This document shows positions 11,802-22,935 of a stretch of DNA of 64,000 nucleotides, in pieces. The translations under genes and the position numbers were made by a program. This DNA is from Bactrocera neohumeralis (Eukaryota; Arthropoda; Insecta; Diptera; Tephritidae). Numbering within the stretch: position 1 is the first letter of the stretch; each line of letters opens with the position of its first letter. Below the pieces are notes generated by a model. It was not told where the DNA came from. It did not search any database and worked only from the letters and a program-made list of their open reading frames with translations. Location of the stretch: positions 53,249,109 through 53,313,108 of the forward strand of contig NC_065920.1 in the NCBI RefSeq assembly GCF_024586455.1, given 5' to 3'.

Positions 11802-13682
11802 TCCAGGATGATAAAAAATTACATAGGAGTTGAGCGCCAAATCTATGCTGACGATGTACTAATCTACACAAAAGTCTCTGACGTTAATTTAGCTCAATCC
11901 TTATTTACTAATATACTCGCCAGAATTGAGACTTGGTCACTGGAATCTGGTGCTTCACTTTCCTTAGACAAAACACATATCCTTCATGTATGTAGGAAGC
12001 AAAATTGCAACGGTATTTCACTTACCCACAACCAAACTAACATCGAATGTAAAACACAGCTGAAAATACTAGGATTAATTTTTGACTCTAATTATAATTT
12101 TAATGCTCACTGTAAATATGTCAGAAACTCGTTAATGTCACGATTAAATATTGTTAAATATCTCTCGTCTAAGCATTCATTTATTCATCCGAACACACTA
12201 GTCAATGTTGTCAGAGCTTTGCTAACTTCAAAAATAGATTATGGGCTCCCCATCTATGGCAATTGCTCCAAAAGCAGTATCAACCTTTTAAATGCACCTT
12301 ACCATTGCGCAATACGGCGAAGTCTCCGGGCCTTTCCAACCTCGCCAATAAAAACGATAATGGCTGAATCTGGTTTACCAACTATTCAAAATAAAATTAT
12401 AGATTCTTCGCTTCAAATTCTTGCGAAAACGGCTGAGAACACCAACCCATTACTAAATACAACTATCACGCATGCCACGAAAAAAAGAAAAATTCCAAGA
12501 ATACAATCGGCTATTTCGAGATGCTTAAGTTTCGCTGCAGAAAATAATATTTTACGTAACGCAACATGCAAATTCACCTCTCGACATCCTCCCTGTCTGA
12601 TCAATGATAAAATCCTACAGAATAAGCTTATGTTTTTGTCCAAGCAAAACACACCAAACGAAGTATTTCAACAAACCTTTGCTGAACTGGAATCTAATTA
12701 TACAAATAATGGCTGGAAGTTATTGTTTACGGATGGCTCCAAGTCCATCGATTCCACTTCGTTAGCAGTTGTCACTGCCACAGGAGAAATTATTTGCAAT
12801 TGACTTCCCCCCTCAACGAGCTCTGTATTTACCGCAGAAGGATCTGCTATCCTTCATGCAGTTAATCACGCAAAAAAGACTAAAGGAAAGTTCCTCATCT
12901 GTACAGACAGCAAATCGTGTATGTCTGCAATAACGTCTCCTTCCAATCGCAATCCCATAATAGAAGTTATCAGAGACGCGGTCATTGGTGCCCCTCAGAA
13001 AATCCAAGTAATGTGGATCTCTGGCCATGCTGGTATTACAGGCAACCACTTTGCAGACCTCGCTGCGAAAAATGTAGCCAGAACTCCTGCCTTAACATAC
13101 TACGTCTCAACCAAGCAAGACATTTCTAACCTTATTAAGCACAAAAGGCATCAAAAAAACGCAAGCGAATGGAAAACATTTAAACATCACTACGCGGTCA
13201 TAAACCCAGCCAGAAATCGTATAATCTACTCGTCAACAGTTCCAACTAGCGCAATGAAGACATATACTCGATTAAGGATTGGACACACTATCATAACACA
13301 CGCCCACCTACTATCGGGTAAAAGCCCATCCATTTGCCCCCTTTGCGATGACACCGCTTCTATCAAACACTTACTCACACTCTGTCCGATGCTTCACTCA
13401 ACAGCCCACAACTCTGGCAACATTGATCTCATAAAACTACTAAGTGAACCTTCAGAAAAAAACGTTATGATTGTATATTCTTAAAATTCTTAAAAACCAA
13501 CGATTTGTTAAAACATATTTAAGCAACTTACATCTTTACTAACCCTTAGCAAATAGAATTTTTCACCTAGTTATAATTACAAGGCGGCTGAAGGCCTCGT
13601 AGCCAGTGCTGCGTTTATGTATTTATATAATAAAACTCTTTTTTGTTATATGAATTATTATAAATATATAAATAAATAAATA
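11802..13682 (+). mobile_element. 5'-truncated I-like non-LTR retrotransposon
   Basis: Starts abruptly just before the RT active-site region and ends in a TAAA/TAA-type tail at about 13660-13682. The 3' UTR (13485-13660) contains an AATAAAA signal near 13630. The combination of RT, RNase H, a C-terminal cysteine/histidine cluster and an A/T short-repeat tail is that of the I clade. It is absent from the matching place in copy A, where about 870 bp of other sequence sit. Confidence 0.8.
11814..13484 (+). pseudogene. I-like RT/RNase H polyprotein, C-terminal part, one in-frame stop
   Basis: The frame opens at the RT active site YADD (11844-11855). It runs through the thumb/connection region and reaches RNase H: 'LFTDGSKS' near 12724, 'TAEGSAILHA' near 12840, 'TDSKS' near 12905 and 'WISGHAGITGNHFADLA' near 13016. 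These supply the usual acidic residues and the histidine. A CPLC..H....C cluster (CCHC-like) follows near 13338. A single TGA at 12801-12803 breaks the otherwise continuous frame; both halves are in the same frame, so this is a nonsense change and not a frameshift. The endonuclease and the first half of RT are missing. Confidence 0.85.
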
Positions 13683-14604
13683 TCTGCATATTCATTAAAC
13701 GTTAACCATACTACTGTATACACTGAATCCTGCCAGATTCCGTTCATTATAAACATTTAAACCATATTTCCACATATCCATAATCATAACCCAATCACCA
13801 CTAATCAAAGCTGTTTCAGTACTCGCATCATATCAGAACTGCATTAACCACTTGCCTGCCAGCAAAGTAACATTATAATTTAGTACTACTTAGTGGATTA
13901 ACAATTTAATAATGCTCCTAGCTTGCTATACACCAACCGCAGGCGCAAAGTATACTAAGGCAAAAAGAGAAATCTATGAATACAACATTTACATAGTAAA
14001 CCTGACCTGACTTTCTAAGTCGTCTGTGTCGGCTGTCATTTGCATGACTGTCGTTTACTCTGGACGCTTTTAAATTGAGCAAAGCTTCCTCGGTAATGGA
14101 AACAGGCGTTTGTAAAACTGTCTGTTTAGCAACGGCGGCGGAGCGGCAACATGAAATCACCCAACATAATGGTCAGCTATCAGTCCGAGCAGAAACTAAT
14201 TACGTTAGTCACGAAAACGACAAATTAACTACAACTTACATGCACACAAATACATAAAGACTGTAACTATATACATACGTATGTACTTCTCCTTTTAGTG
14301 TTTGACTTAATTTTGTATGTTTGTTTTTGTTTGTAGAGTTGTGGTAATTGCAGTTAGTGGACAGTGTAGGTCGAGGAGTATAGTTTGGTGATGTTACTTG
14401 GTGCACTTTAGATGGCACTTCTAGTTCAAATATAATTTACGTGTGTCTACTTTTTGTCTTAAAAACGAATGAAATAGAGGAATAATCATTTAAAGCTCCA
14501 ACTTTCATGGACTAATGTTTTTTATGGCAGCTCTCAAACTGTCCATAATATATGTAGTTGCAGAAGCTACATATGGTAATATTTTCAGCTACTTGCGTTA
14601 GTGG
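13682..14604. repeat. Duplicated segment, copy B part 2
   Basis: Partner of 7846-8762. Unlike that copy it continues into further sequence (CGAGGAAGCCTCG...) at 14605. No gene is seen. Confidence 0.9.
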
Positions 14605-14994
14605 CGAGGAAGCCTCGTGTTCGATCTTTTCGACCTTTTCGAAAAAAACGTCGGTGTTTTCCTATTGTCGGTTCTCCGCGAAATTTGATACATCTTCGCA
14701 ATTGCGATGGTTATATACATATATAATTAAAATGGTTATATATAGGTTATGTATATGGTAGTTAATCGTAAGCTAAGTCTGAACTTTACCAGAAAATTTC
14801 ATAATATACCACCAAAAGACCGTTTGTTTCCCAAATATTATAGTGTTTTCTTATTATTCGAGTCGCAATTTTCATAGGCTCTTCACTTTCCGTTACTCTT
14901 TTTAGCAACAGTACGGCTCCCCCTATTACTTTTATTTAACTGAAAGTTTTAACTTGTGCTTTTATATCTTAAATTTAGCGATTAAGGGTTATAA
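14605..14994. other. Non-coding, no feature recognised
   Basis: AT-rich, no ORF of note. It begins with a small palindrome (CGAGGAAGCCTCG). Confidence 0.4.
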
Positions 14995-15131
14995 GCCCTC
15001 ATTTACTCAATTAGCTCTGTAAAATATAAGATAGAATTGTTAATTCAGGTAATTAAGTCTAAAACTTCTTTTGAGAAAATTAAGTTACCAAAATTGGTAA
15101 TTGAATAAATTAAAACTCTAAAATTGTTAAT
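14995..15131. repeat. Left part of a degenerate AAATTGTTAATTGAG array
   Basis: Two to three units of the repeat that fills 17085-17690, interrupted on the right by the RTE insertion. The last 12 bases (15120-15131) are the left target-site duplicate. Confidence 0.7.
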
Positions 15132-16806
15132 ACCGAGCGTTGAAAAGGGAAGCGAGACGCATTTGCAGACAGAAAAGAAAGAGGCTGAAATGCGTGAGTA
15201 CGAAGAGCTTGATAAGCTGGCCGACAGGGGTAATGCTCGAAAATTCTACGAAAAAATGCGGCGGCTTACAGAAGGTTTCAAGACCGGAGCATACTCCCCC
15301 AAAGGTGATCCAGTGACCGATGCCCAGAGCATACTTAAATTATGGAGGGAACACTTCTCCAGCCTGCTAAATGGCAGTGAACGCACAACGCCAGGAGAAG
15401 GCGAACCCGATTCCCCAATCGATGACGATGGAGCAGACGTTCCATTGGCCGACCATGAAGAAGTTCGAATAGCAATTACCCGCCTAAAGAACAACAAAGC
15501 GGCGGGAGCCGATGGATTGCCGGCCGAGCTATTCAAACACGGCGGCGAAGAACTGATAAGGAGCATGCATCAGCTTCTTTGTAAAATATGGTCGGACGAA
15601 AGCATGTCCAACGATTTGAATTTAAGTGTGCTATGCCCAATCCATAAAAAAGGAGACCCCACAATCTGCGCCAACTACTGTGGGATTAGCCTCCTCAACA
15701 TCACATATAAGGTTCTGTCGAGCGTATTGTGTGAAAGATTAAAGCCCACCGTCAACAAACTGATTGGACCTTATCAGTGTGGCTTCAGACCTGGTAAATC
15801 AACAACCGACCAGATATTCACCATGCGCCAAATCTTGGAAAAGACCCGTGAAAGAAGAATCGACCGACACACACCACGAAGATGTCGATTTCAAAGCTGC
15901 TTTCGACAGCACGAAAAGGAGCTGCCTTTATGCCGCGATGTCTGAATTTGGTATCCCCGCAAAACTAACACGGCTGTGTAAACTGACGTTAAGTAACACC
16001 AAAAGCTCCGTCAGGATCGGGAAGGACCTATCCGAGCCGTTCGATACCAAACGAGGTTTCAGACAAGGCGACTCCTTATCGTGCGACTTCTTCAATCTGC
16101 TACTGGAGAAAATTATTCGAGCTGCAGAACTTAATCGAGCAGGTACAATCTTTTATAAAAGTGCACAGCTGCTGGCGTATGTCGATGATATTGATATCAT
16201 CGGCCTCAACACCCGCGCCGTTAGTTCTGCTTTCTCCAGACTGGGCAAGGAAGCAAAACAAATGGGTCTGGCAGTGAACGAGGGCAAGACGAAATATCTC
16301 CTGTCATCAAGCAAACAGTCATCGCACTCGCGACTTGGCTCTCACGTCACTGTTGACAGTCATAACTTTGAAGTCGTAGATAATTTCGTCTATCTTGGAA
16401 CTCTATAAGTCGCTCATAATTCCCGTCCTGCTATATGGTGCAGAGGCTTGGGCGATACCCACCCACCACCCACCACGGCGAATATCGCGTTCGATGGAAC
16501 GATGAGCTGTTCGAGATATACGACGACATTGACATAGTTCAGCGAATTAAAAGACAGCGGCTACGCTGGCTAGGTCATGTTGTCCGGATGGATGAAAACA
16601 CTCCAGCTCTGAAAGTATTCGACGCAGTACCCGTCGGAGGAAGCAGAGGAAGAGGAAGACCTCCACTCCGTTGGAAGGACCAAGTGGAGAAGGACCTGGC
16701 TTCGCTTGGAATATCCAATTGGCGCCACGTGCGGTGTCTATGTCAATTAAGAAGAAGAAGAAAATTGTTAATTGAGTTCTGCTTCTTCTGCTTTACTGGC
16801 GTATAA
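15124..16806 (+). pseudogene. RTE-like reverse transcriptase, frameshifted and internally deleted
   Basis: Frame one (15124-15945) holds the 'YEELDKLADRGNARKFYEKM' linker. RT motifs follow: 'NNKAAGADGLPAELF' near 15490, 'PIHKKGDPT' near 15640, 'ISLLNITYKVL' near 15690 and 'CGFRPGKSTTDQIF' near 15780. A small insertion near 15865 shifts the frame. Frame two (to 16408) carries 'DFKAAFDST', 'GFRQGDSLS' and the active site YVDD (16178-16189). A deletion of about 190 bp near 16405 removes the region after 'VYLGTL'. Frame three (16435-16806) gives 'RLRWLGHVVRM' and 'GRGRPPLRWKDQVEKDL', and its normal C-terminus is cut. The product cannot be functional. Confidence 0.85.
15132..16760 (+). mobile_element. 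RTE-like non-LTR retrotransposon with 12-bp target-site duplication
   Basis: Begins in the linker between endonuclease and RT and ends in GAAGAAGAAG at 16751-16760. AAAATTGTTAAT occurs directly before (15120-15131) and directly after (16761-16772). Because this word is also the core of the surrounding array, a chance match is possible, but the exact abutment at both edges favours a true target-site duplication. The element is 5'-truncated and has internal deletions near 16405, 16470 and 16730 relative to the copy at 35952. Confidence 0.85.
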
Positions 16807-16818
16807 ACCGCTTACGTT
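16777..16818 (-). mobile_element. Tiny RTE-like 3' tip, inverted
   Basis: A CTTCTTC-type tail plus 'TTTACTGGCGTATAAACCGC' matches the last 40 bases of the RTE family on the opposite strand, just downstream of the plus-strand copy. Confidence 0.55.
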
Positions 16819-16834
16819 TAGGCAGTTGGTAATT

Positions 16835-17084
16835 TTTCATTTGGGGCGTTTTTTACGTGGCGGGCCCCAAACCCAGCGCACAACTCTGTGTAGGGAATGT
16901 TTCGCCTTCAAACGGATGTTCTTAGGCTACCCAGAAGATACTTGGTCAAAGACCGGAAGATCGTAAGCTGCTTGAGCCATATGTAAAAGAATCGTTTCTG
17001 GCCACTCCCAAGTGAATGGCGATCAGAGAACTTTCCTCACTTGCGCTAACTTCTACACATGACTCCATCCTCCTCTTGAGATAA
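16835..17084. repeat. Unclassified dispersed repeat C (pairs with 47953-48170)
   Basis: The two places share 'CATTTGGGG.GTTTTTTACG', 'TGGCGGG.CC', 'CCCAGCGCACAAC', 'CTACCCAGA..ATACTTGGTC' and 'AATGGCG.TCAGAGAACTTT' in order over about 220 bp. GC content is above background. No coding frame holds through it. The parent element is not identified. Confidence 0.7.
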
Positions 17085-17690
17085 TTAAGATTCTTAAATT
17101 GTTAATTGAATAAATTAAGGACATATCAGATATGTTTTTCGAAATAATTAAGTTTTTAAAATTTTTAATTGAGCAATTTAAGGAGCGGAGTGAAATGTGA
17201 GAAAATTAGTATTCTAAAACTGTTGAGTAAATGAAGCTATAATAAATGCATTTGGAGGCAATTAAGTTTCTAAAATTGGTAATTGATTAATTTAAGGAGC
17301 TAGCTAAAATAAATTTTGAATAAATTTTGATGATTTTGAAATGCATTTTGATGATTTATAATTCCAAAATTGTTAATTGAGTAAATTAAGGAGCTGTATT
17401 AAAAACATTTTGAGATAATTAAGTTTCTAAAAATGCTAATTGAGTAAATTAAATAGCTATCTTAAATCAATTTTGATGATTTTGAAAAGCATTTTGATGG
17501 CTGAAGACTAAAAAATTGTTAATTAAGTAATTTAAAGAGCTGTCTGAAATGCATTTGAGACAATTAATATTCTAAAAGTGTAATTGAGTAAATTAATGAG
17601 CTATCTTAAATGAATTTTGATGATTTAAGTTTCACGAATTTTTAACTGAGTAAATAAAGGAGCTTTCTGAAATTGATTTCAAGACTTTCC
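17085..17690. repeat. Degenerate tandem array, core AAATTGTTAATTGAGTAAAT
   Basis: The core followed by TTAAGGAGCT recurs at about 17096, 17158, 17216, 17272, 17363, 17430, 17511, 17574 and 17636, a spacing of 56-91 bp. Between cores are TTTTGATGATTT and GAAATGCATTT words. It continues the array at 14995-15131. It is clearly old. Confidence 0.75.
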
Positions 17691-18159
17691 GGTTTCCGAA
17701 ATGCCAATGAGTGAGTATTGGAAGATATTGATAAGTTCGATTATGTCTGAATCTTTGTGGATAGACTAGAACAACGAATAAAATTTGAAAGCTGGTAAGA
17801 TAGAGTTCGGCTAAATATAGTAAAGTTGAGTGCTTTACAATCGTTGAATAAGCCACCAGAGTACCAATAGTTGTCAATTTAGCTGATCTTATCAAATAAA
17901 TGTAATACAACTTATTTGGAAGATTTCATTTGATACATCTGTACCTAACGCAGATTGCTAATTAACTTAATCATATTATATAATCATCTATGGTTTCGAT
18001 ATTTTATTTAGTAACAATTAGGTTTGCGTCTATGAGAGAATATGGTTTTTGTAGGTTCTGCATAAATGTGGGCAACAATACATGCATTTATATAATTTAT
18101 ATAACAATTAATCTTTAATTTTAAAACTAATATAGGTTATAGGTTATTGTTCGATCAAT
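17691..18159. other. Non-coding, no feature recognised
   Basis: AT-rich. The 92-residue minus-strand ORF at 17632-17910 overlaps the array edge and has no recognisable domain. Confidence 0.4.
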
Positions 18160-18791
18160 GTGGTCCTGCATCAACTACCCATAGACATCTTTATTCACAA
18201 AATAGCAGCATGTTCTGCAATAAGAATAAAAGAATTGGGTGGTTGGAATCAGCAGAACTATGGACATAGTGATATCCTAAACCAGCTCAACCTTAATAAA
18301 TCTGACTACATTCTCCCAAAGCTGGATTTCAATAGACACTTCCAGGTGTACCCTCTAGAAGAGAATGGAGAAGAGGCTCAATAGGGGAGGAAGATACCAT
18401 CAGTCAGTCTATAATGACGGGTCTAAAATGGACTGCGAGGTAGGCACTGGAGTATTTTCCGATGATCTGGACATTTCTCTCTCTAATACCAAGCTTGCTA
18501 AGATCGATCAAAAGAGAGATCAATAGACAATTTCTACAAGTTGCAAATAACAGATGGAAAAACATAACAAAATGTAATTGGAATCCATCAAACACCAAAC
18601 CTTGAATGGATGTCTACAAAAAGCATATCGGACATAAGTAGCTTCATCGAAACCTCAAAATGGTTTAAAAGAGAAGGTGATACGTGATGGCAAAAAGAAG
18701 GTATATGAGTAGTGCGTCAAAATGGCACAGCCAGTTTTAATTGAGTCCGAAAGACAACAGGGCTGCACTCCTACCTACCTACCTATCTATT
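18160..18791 (+). pseudogene. Non-LTR retrotransposon relic with RNase H start and (CTAC)n-like tail
   Basis: The 74-residue frame at 18160-18384 ('PIDIFIHKIAACSAIRIKEL', then 'YGHSDIL') resembles the linker before RNase H in several insect non-LTR polymerases. About 20 bp later another frame reads 'YNDGSKMDCEVGTGVFSD', the first RNase H acidic motif. The rest is broken. The end 'AACAGGGCTGCACTCCTACC' plus CTAC repeats matches a tiny 3' tip at 60582-60613, so both belong to one family. LOA/R1/I group is possible; I cannot choose. Confidence 0.6.
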
Positions 18792-19004
18792 GTTCGACAT
18801 TTTTACATGGTTTACTTTTGAAAGAAGCTACAAGAAAAATTAAAGTTCGGCAGTGCAAAATGCGATCATGAGTTGGTGCGATAGTTCGATGAGTTTTTTA
18901 TATAGTGAAGTGCCTGAATGTAGGCTAGAAATTAATTGAGTTCACTTGACTACAGATTATATTCTTAATTAAAATAAATTTCATTTTAAACATCTCTAAA
19001 GAAT

Positions 19005-19978
19005 GCTACCAAAAATAGCTTGAATTTGGTTGCATACTAAACACGAAGAAGGAATCGTCGGAGACACTATAAAGTATATATACATATATATAAATGATCA
19101 GTATGTCGAGCTGAGTCGATTTAGCCATGTCCGTCTGTCTGTCTGTATATATACGAACTAGTCCCTCAGTTTTTAAGATATCGTTTTGAAATTTTTGCAA
19201 ACGTCATTTTCTCTTCAAGAAGCTGCTCATTTGTCGGAACGGCCGATATCGGACCACTATAACATATAGCTGCCATACAAACTGAACGATTGGAATCAAA
19301 TGCTTGTATGGAAAACTTTCACATTTGACAAGATATATTCACGAAATTTGGTATATATTATTTTCTAAGGCAACAATGTAATCTCCGAAAAAATTGTTCA
19401 GATCGGTTAACTATACCATATAGCTGCCATACAAACTGAACGATCGGAATCAAATGCTTGTATGGAAACTTTCACATTTGACAAGATATATTCACGAAAT
19501 TTGGTATATGTTATTTTCTAAGGCAACAATGTAATCTCCGAAGAAATTGTTCAGATCGGTTAACTATAGCATATAGCTGCCATACAAACTGAACGATCGG
19601 AATCAAATGCTTGTATGGACAACTTTCACATTTGGCAAGATATATTAACGAAATTTGGTATATGTTATTTTCTAAGGCATCAATGTAATCTCCGAAGAAA
19701 TTGTTCAGATCGGTTAACTATAGCATATAGCTGCCATACAAACTGAATGATCGGAATCAAATGCTTGTATGGAAAACTTTCACATTTGACAAGATATATT
19801 AACGAAATTTGGTATATGTTATTTTCTAGGGCAACAATGTAATCTCCGAAGAAATTGATCAGATCGGTTAACTATAGCATATAGCTTCCATACAAACTGA
19901 ACACATAGTTACTAACAGAAATGCACCTGTGAAGGGTATTTAGCTTCGGTGCAACCGAAGTCAACGTTTTTTCTTGTT
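19005..19978 (+). mobile_element. DINE-1-like element, family A, with about four and a half internal repeats
   Basis: Decayed 5' end, then 'CACTATAAAGTATATATACA', a 'CCGTCTGTCTGTCTG' tract near 19131, and tandem units marked by 'CATATAGCTGCCATACAAAC'. These start at 19263, 19417, 19570, 19724 and 19878, a period of 153-154 bp. It closes with 'GAAGGGTATTTAGCTTCGG', the CTTCGGTGCAACCGAAG hairpin and a T-rich CTTGTT terminus. No ORF is needed or seen; elements of this kind are mobilised by a partner. Confidence 0.85.
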
Positions 19979-20224
19979 ACATATATCTATTGTAATTTGT
20001 TCACTAATAGCTTTCTAAATATACCATATGTTAATATAATGTAATAAACATTGCACCCAATCAGTTGTCAGTCATTTTCCGGCTGTCACAAATTGTGTGA
20101 TCGCAATCAATTTCTTAAGTGATCTGAATTAAGCAGGACATTAAAAGTAAATAAAGTAAAGTTAATGGATATAAATTAATGTAATTACTCAACACTTTCA
20201 CTCACAACACCAACTCTGGTTTTC

Positions 20225-20480
20225 GGCTTTAGCCATACACAGCACCTAAATGTATGCTACGAAAACAAAAATAGTATATCTAAGTTAATCATTTTTACTC
20301 TATAGAAAAGAAATGTATTTTTCAAATCGATGCCTATGTTTCTTTACTTCCCATTCACTAATAACAACAAGTTGTTTTCCTCCTCACACACAGCCGGTGC
20401 GTATACGTAACCAAACTTCAAGAAATTACGAAATAGCGCGCTCTGAGTCGTAGCTTACATTTGAAATAACACATTTGGCT
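20225..20480. repeat. Diverged repeat D (pairs with 28600-28915)
   Basis: Shares in order 'CCTAAATGTATGCTA.GAAA', then 'AAAA.TAGTATA', 'GCGTATACG.AACCAAAC', 'GCGCTCTGAGT' and 'GTAGCTTACA', then 'AACACATTTG', with the other place. The spacer lengths are similar. The pair is old. It could be a transposon relic or a duplicated host segment. Confidence 0.6.
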
Positions 20481-21728
20481 ACCCATTTTAATCAAAATTG
20501 TTGGCTCCTATGTTAGTTAGTAGGTAGGTTATAGTTACCTTGTTGGATTGCATTTGAATTTCAATTAATTTCGGCTTATTTATTATTTTTGTCAAGCCAG
20601 CTGTTGCGACTTTGTGGCGCTTTTCAAGCTGCTACGAGTCTCCTCTGCTAAGTTTTAACACATTCTACATATTGGTTTTTGTATAAAGGAGTCTTCGAAG
20701 TTCCAAAGACATTTCTGGTCACACTTTTTTTACGTTTTTTGGGGATTTAACTGAGTTAAAAGAATATTTTGAACGTCGGCAAAATTTGATTTTCGCACAT
20801 TTATCGAATGTTTTATTTGGGCCTAGAAGTTTCTTGAACAAATTTTTATGAAAAACAGACAATAATTTTCTTCTAACAGAACAGAAATTGTCTTGGACTT
20901 CATTAGTTACAGATATTACATTCAGAGTATTTTCTTTAAGCAAGCAAGTCAAACAGTCTGCTGAGATTTGGCAAAGCCTTTTAACCTTCTATGACTCGCA
21001 AGTAGCTTGTTGTTAGCTACGCCACCAGTGGGTTTGACTTAAAAGAGCTGACTAAGCCTCAAAATGGTTTTATTTTCATTCCTCAATCTAGTTTTTTAAT
21101 ATTTACACATATTAATCTTATTTTGGGATGACTTAGTTTGTAAATTCTTTGATTTACCTAAGTTATATTTATTGTGTGAAGAATTTATACCAATTGTCTG
21201 TTTCTTTGGTCACTCTCCACGGTTATGGTAAACCGCTGATAACTAGATATATTTCTTAGCTGACGCTATTCAGCTATACTTCAAGGTCAAATTTTTTACT
21301 TTACTAGAGTGATACTTGATTACACTAGCTTATGCTATTTATACCAATTGCCTTTTCGTTTCGTCTCTCTTTAAGGTTTTAGTGAAGCGGAGGGATCTTA
21401 TATGAGATCTTATGTATACATACATATTTCTACACTGTCTCTTTTCAGCTATGTTTCAGTACCATAAACTAACTTTGATTGTTGTTTATATGTCAAGTTC
21501 TTATCTAGAGTTTATACCAGACAAACAATCAATCATATCTTGTTCGTATTATAATCGCTATGCTATACGATAAGATGATATGCTCAAGTTCTTGTGTTAT
21601 CATGTTGTTTGCAATTATTGACAGTCATTTTTAGAGGTGAAATAAAAATATATAAAAGCAAATATTTATGCCTAATTATATGGTGCAAGACTAAGAAGTA
21701 TAAAATTTGTATATATTAATTTTTTTTT
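20481..21728. other. Gene-free stretch
   Basis: No coding frame with a recognisable product. The 77-residue minus ORF at 20719-20952 has no domain I know. No tandem structure is seen. Confidence 0.4.
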
Positions 21729-22889
21729 ATACCCTGGCTGATGTATATAATGTTGATATGAAATTTCTAAAACCCAAAAGGAAACATCGCAGATCCTATA
21801 AAGTATATACAGGTATATAAATCATCTTTCGATTATATATGTACATAAATTATCATCAGATTCCTGACCAATCGATCTTAAATTTCAGGCATCAAAGAGT
21901 CGGTTTTCATGGCGCGATAATGGTTACCATTGAGGGTTACGTTCTCACCGGCATCATTCTTTAAAGATTCTACCGACCCACAAACAACACCAAACCGTTG
22001 TTTTTTCTGGATAAAAATCCAGCTTTTGAATCTCTTCAGGTTGCTATTGAGCCAGAAATGAGTCTCATTGCTGAACAAAATTTGGCTGAAAAACGGCGGA
22101 TCTTCTTGGAACTTTTCAAGAGTCCCAACAGCGAGTCGACGTCGAATGGGAAGGTCGAACGGTTTCAGTTCTTGCACAAACTGTATATTGTACGCTTTCA
22201 ATTGAAGATCTCAATGGAAGATCTCAATAAAATCCGCCAAGTCGTTTCATACGTCAGTTTCGAGTTTGTAGTTGGTTGAATATTATGCAATAATGATGAT
22301 TGATAGTGTTTCGAATAATACGCTCAGTAGGCCGATTATATTGACTATAATTTGAGCGAAACCCGCGAAACACATTCTTAACAGAATGTGAATCTTCGTA
22401 GTAAGATTGAACGATTTGTAAACGTTGTTCAAGTCTTTCCATGATGAAATGCCAAACAATACTGAAAAAAACATGGTTGAGCTGATTCGATTTAACCATG
22501 TCCGTCTGTCTGTCCGTCCGTCTGTATATATACGAACTAGTCAATCAGTTTTTAAGATTTCGTTTTGAAATTTTGCAAACGTCGTTTTTTCTTCAAGAAG
22601 CTGCTCATTTGTCGGAACTGCCGATATTAGTCCACTACAACATATAGCTGTCATACAAACTGAACGATCGGAGTCAAGTTCTTGTATGGAAAACTTTCAC
22701 ATTTGACAATGTATCTTCACTAAATTTGGTATAGATTATTTTCTAAGGCAACAATGTAATATCAGAAGAAATTGTTCAGATCGGATTACTACGCTGCCAT
22801 ACAAACTGAACACATAGTTACTAAAAGAAATGCACCTGTGAAGGGTATTTTAGCTTCGGTGCAGCCGAAGTTAACGTTTTTTCTTGTTT
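21729..22889 (+). mobile_element. DINE-1-like element, family A, interrupted by a mariner relic
   Basis: The 5' part (21729-21869) has 'ATACCCTG', then 'GATCCTATAAAGTATATA'. The element then breaks. It resumes at about 22470 with the block expected next, 'TTGAGCTGATTCGATTTA', 'CCATGTCCGTCTGTCTGTCC', one to two internal units and the terminal hairpin 'GCTTCGGTGCAGCCGAAG' plus 'TTTTTTCTTGTT' at 22889. The gap is filled exactly by a mariner relic, showing which came later. A further scrap of the 3' end follows at 22905-22935. Confidence 0.85.
21870..22468 (-). pseudogene. Tc1/mariner transposase relic (group 2) nested in a DINE-1-like element
   Basis: On the minus strand, a start 'MERLEQRLQIVQSYYEDSHS' (about 22442) gives an N-terminal HTH region. 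A frameshifted middle follows (22201-21878) with 'VQELKPFDLPIRRRLAV', 'FSNETHFWLNSN' (catalytic D replaced by N) and 'FKNDAGENVTLNG'. The rest of the catalytic domain is missing. Relatives are at 39615-40232 and 52190-52975. Confidence 0.8.
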
Positions 22890-22935
22890 GTATTTATGAA
22901 GGGTATTGCTTCGGTGGATCCGTTGTTGAAATTTC

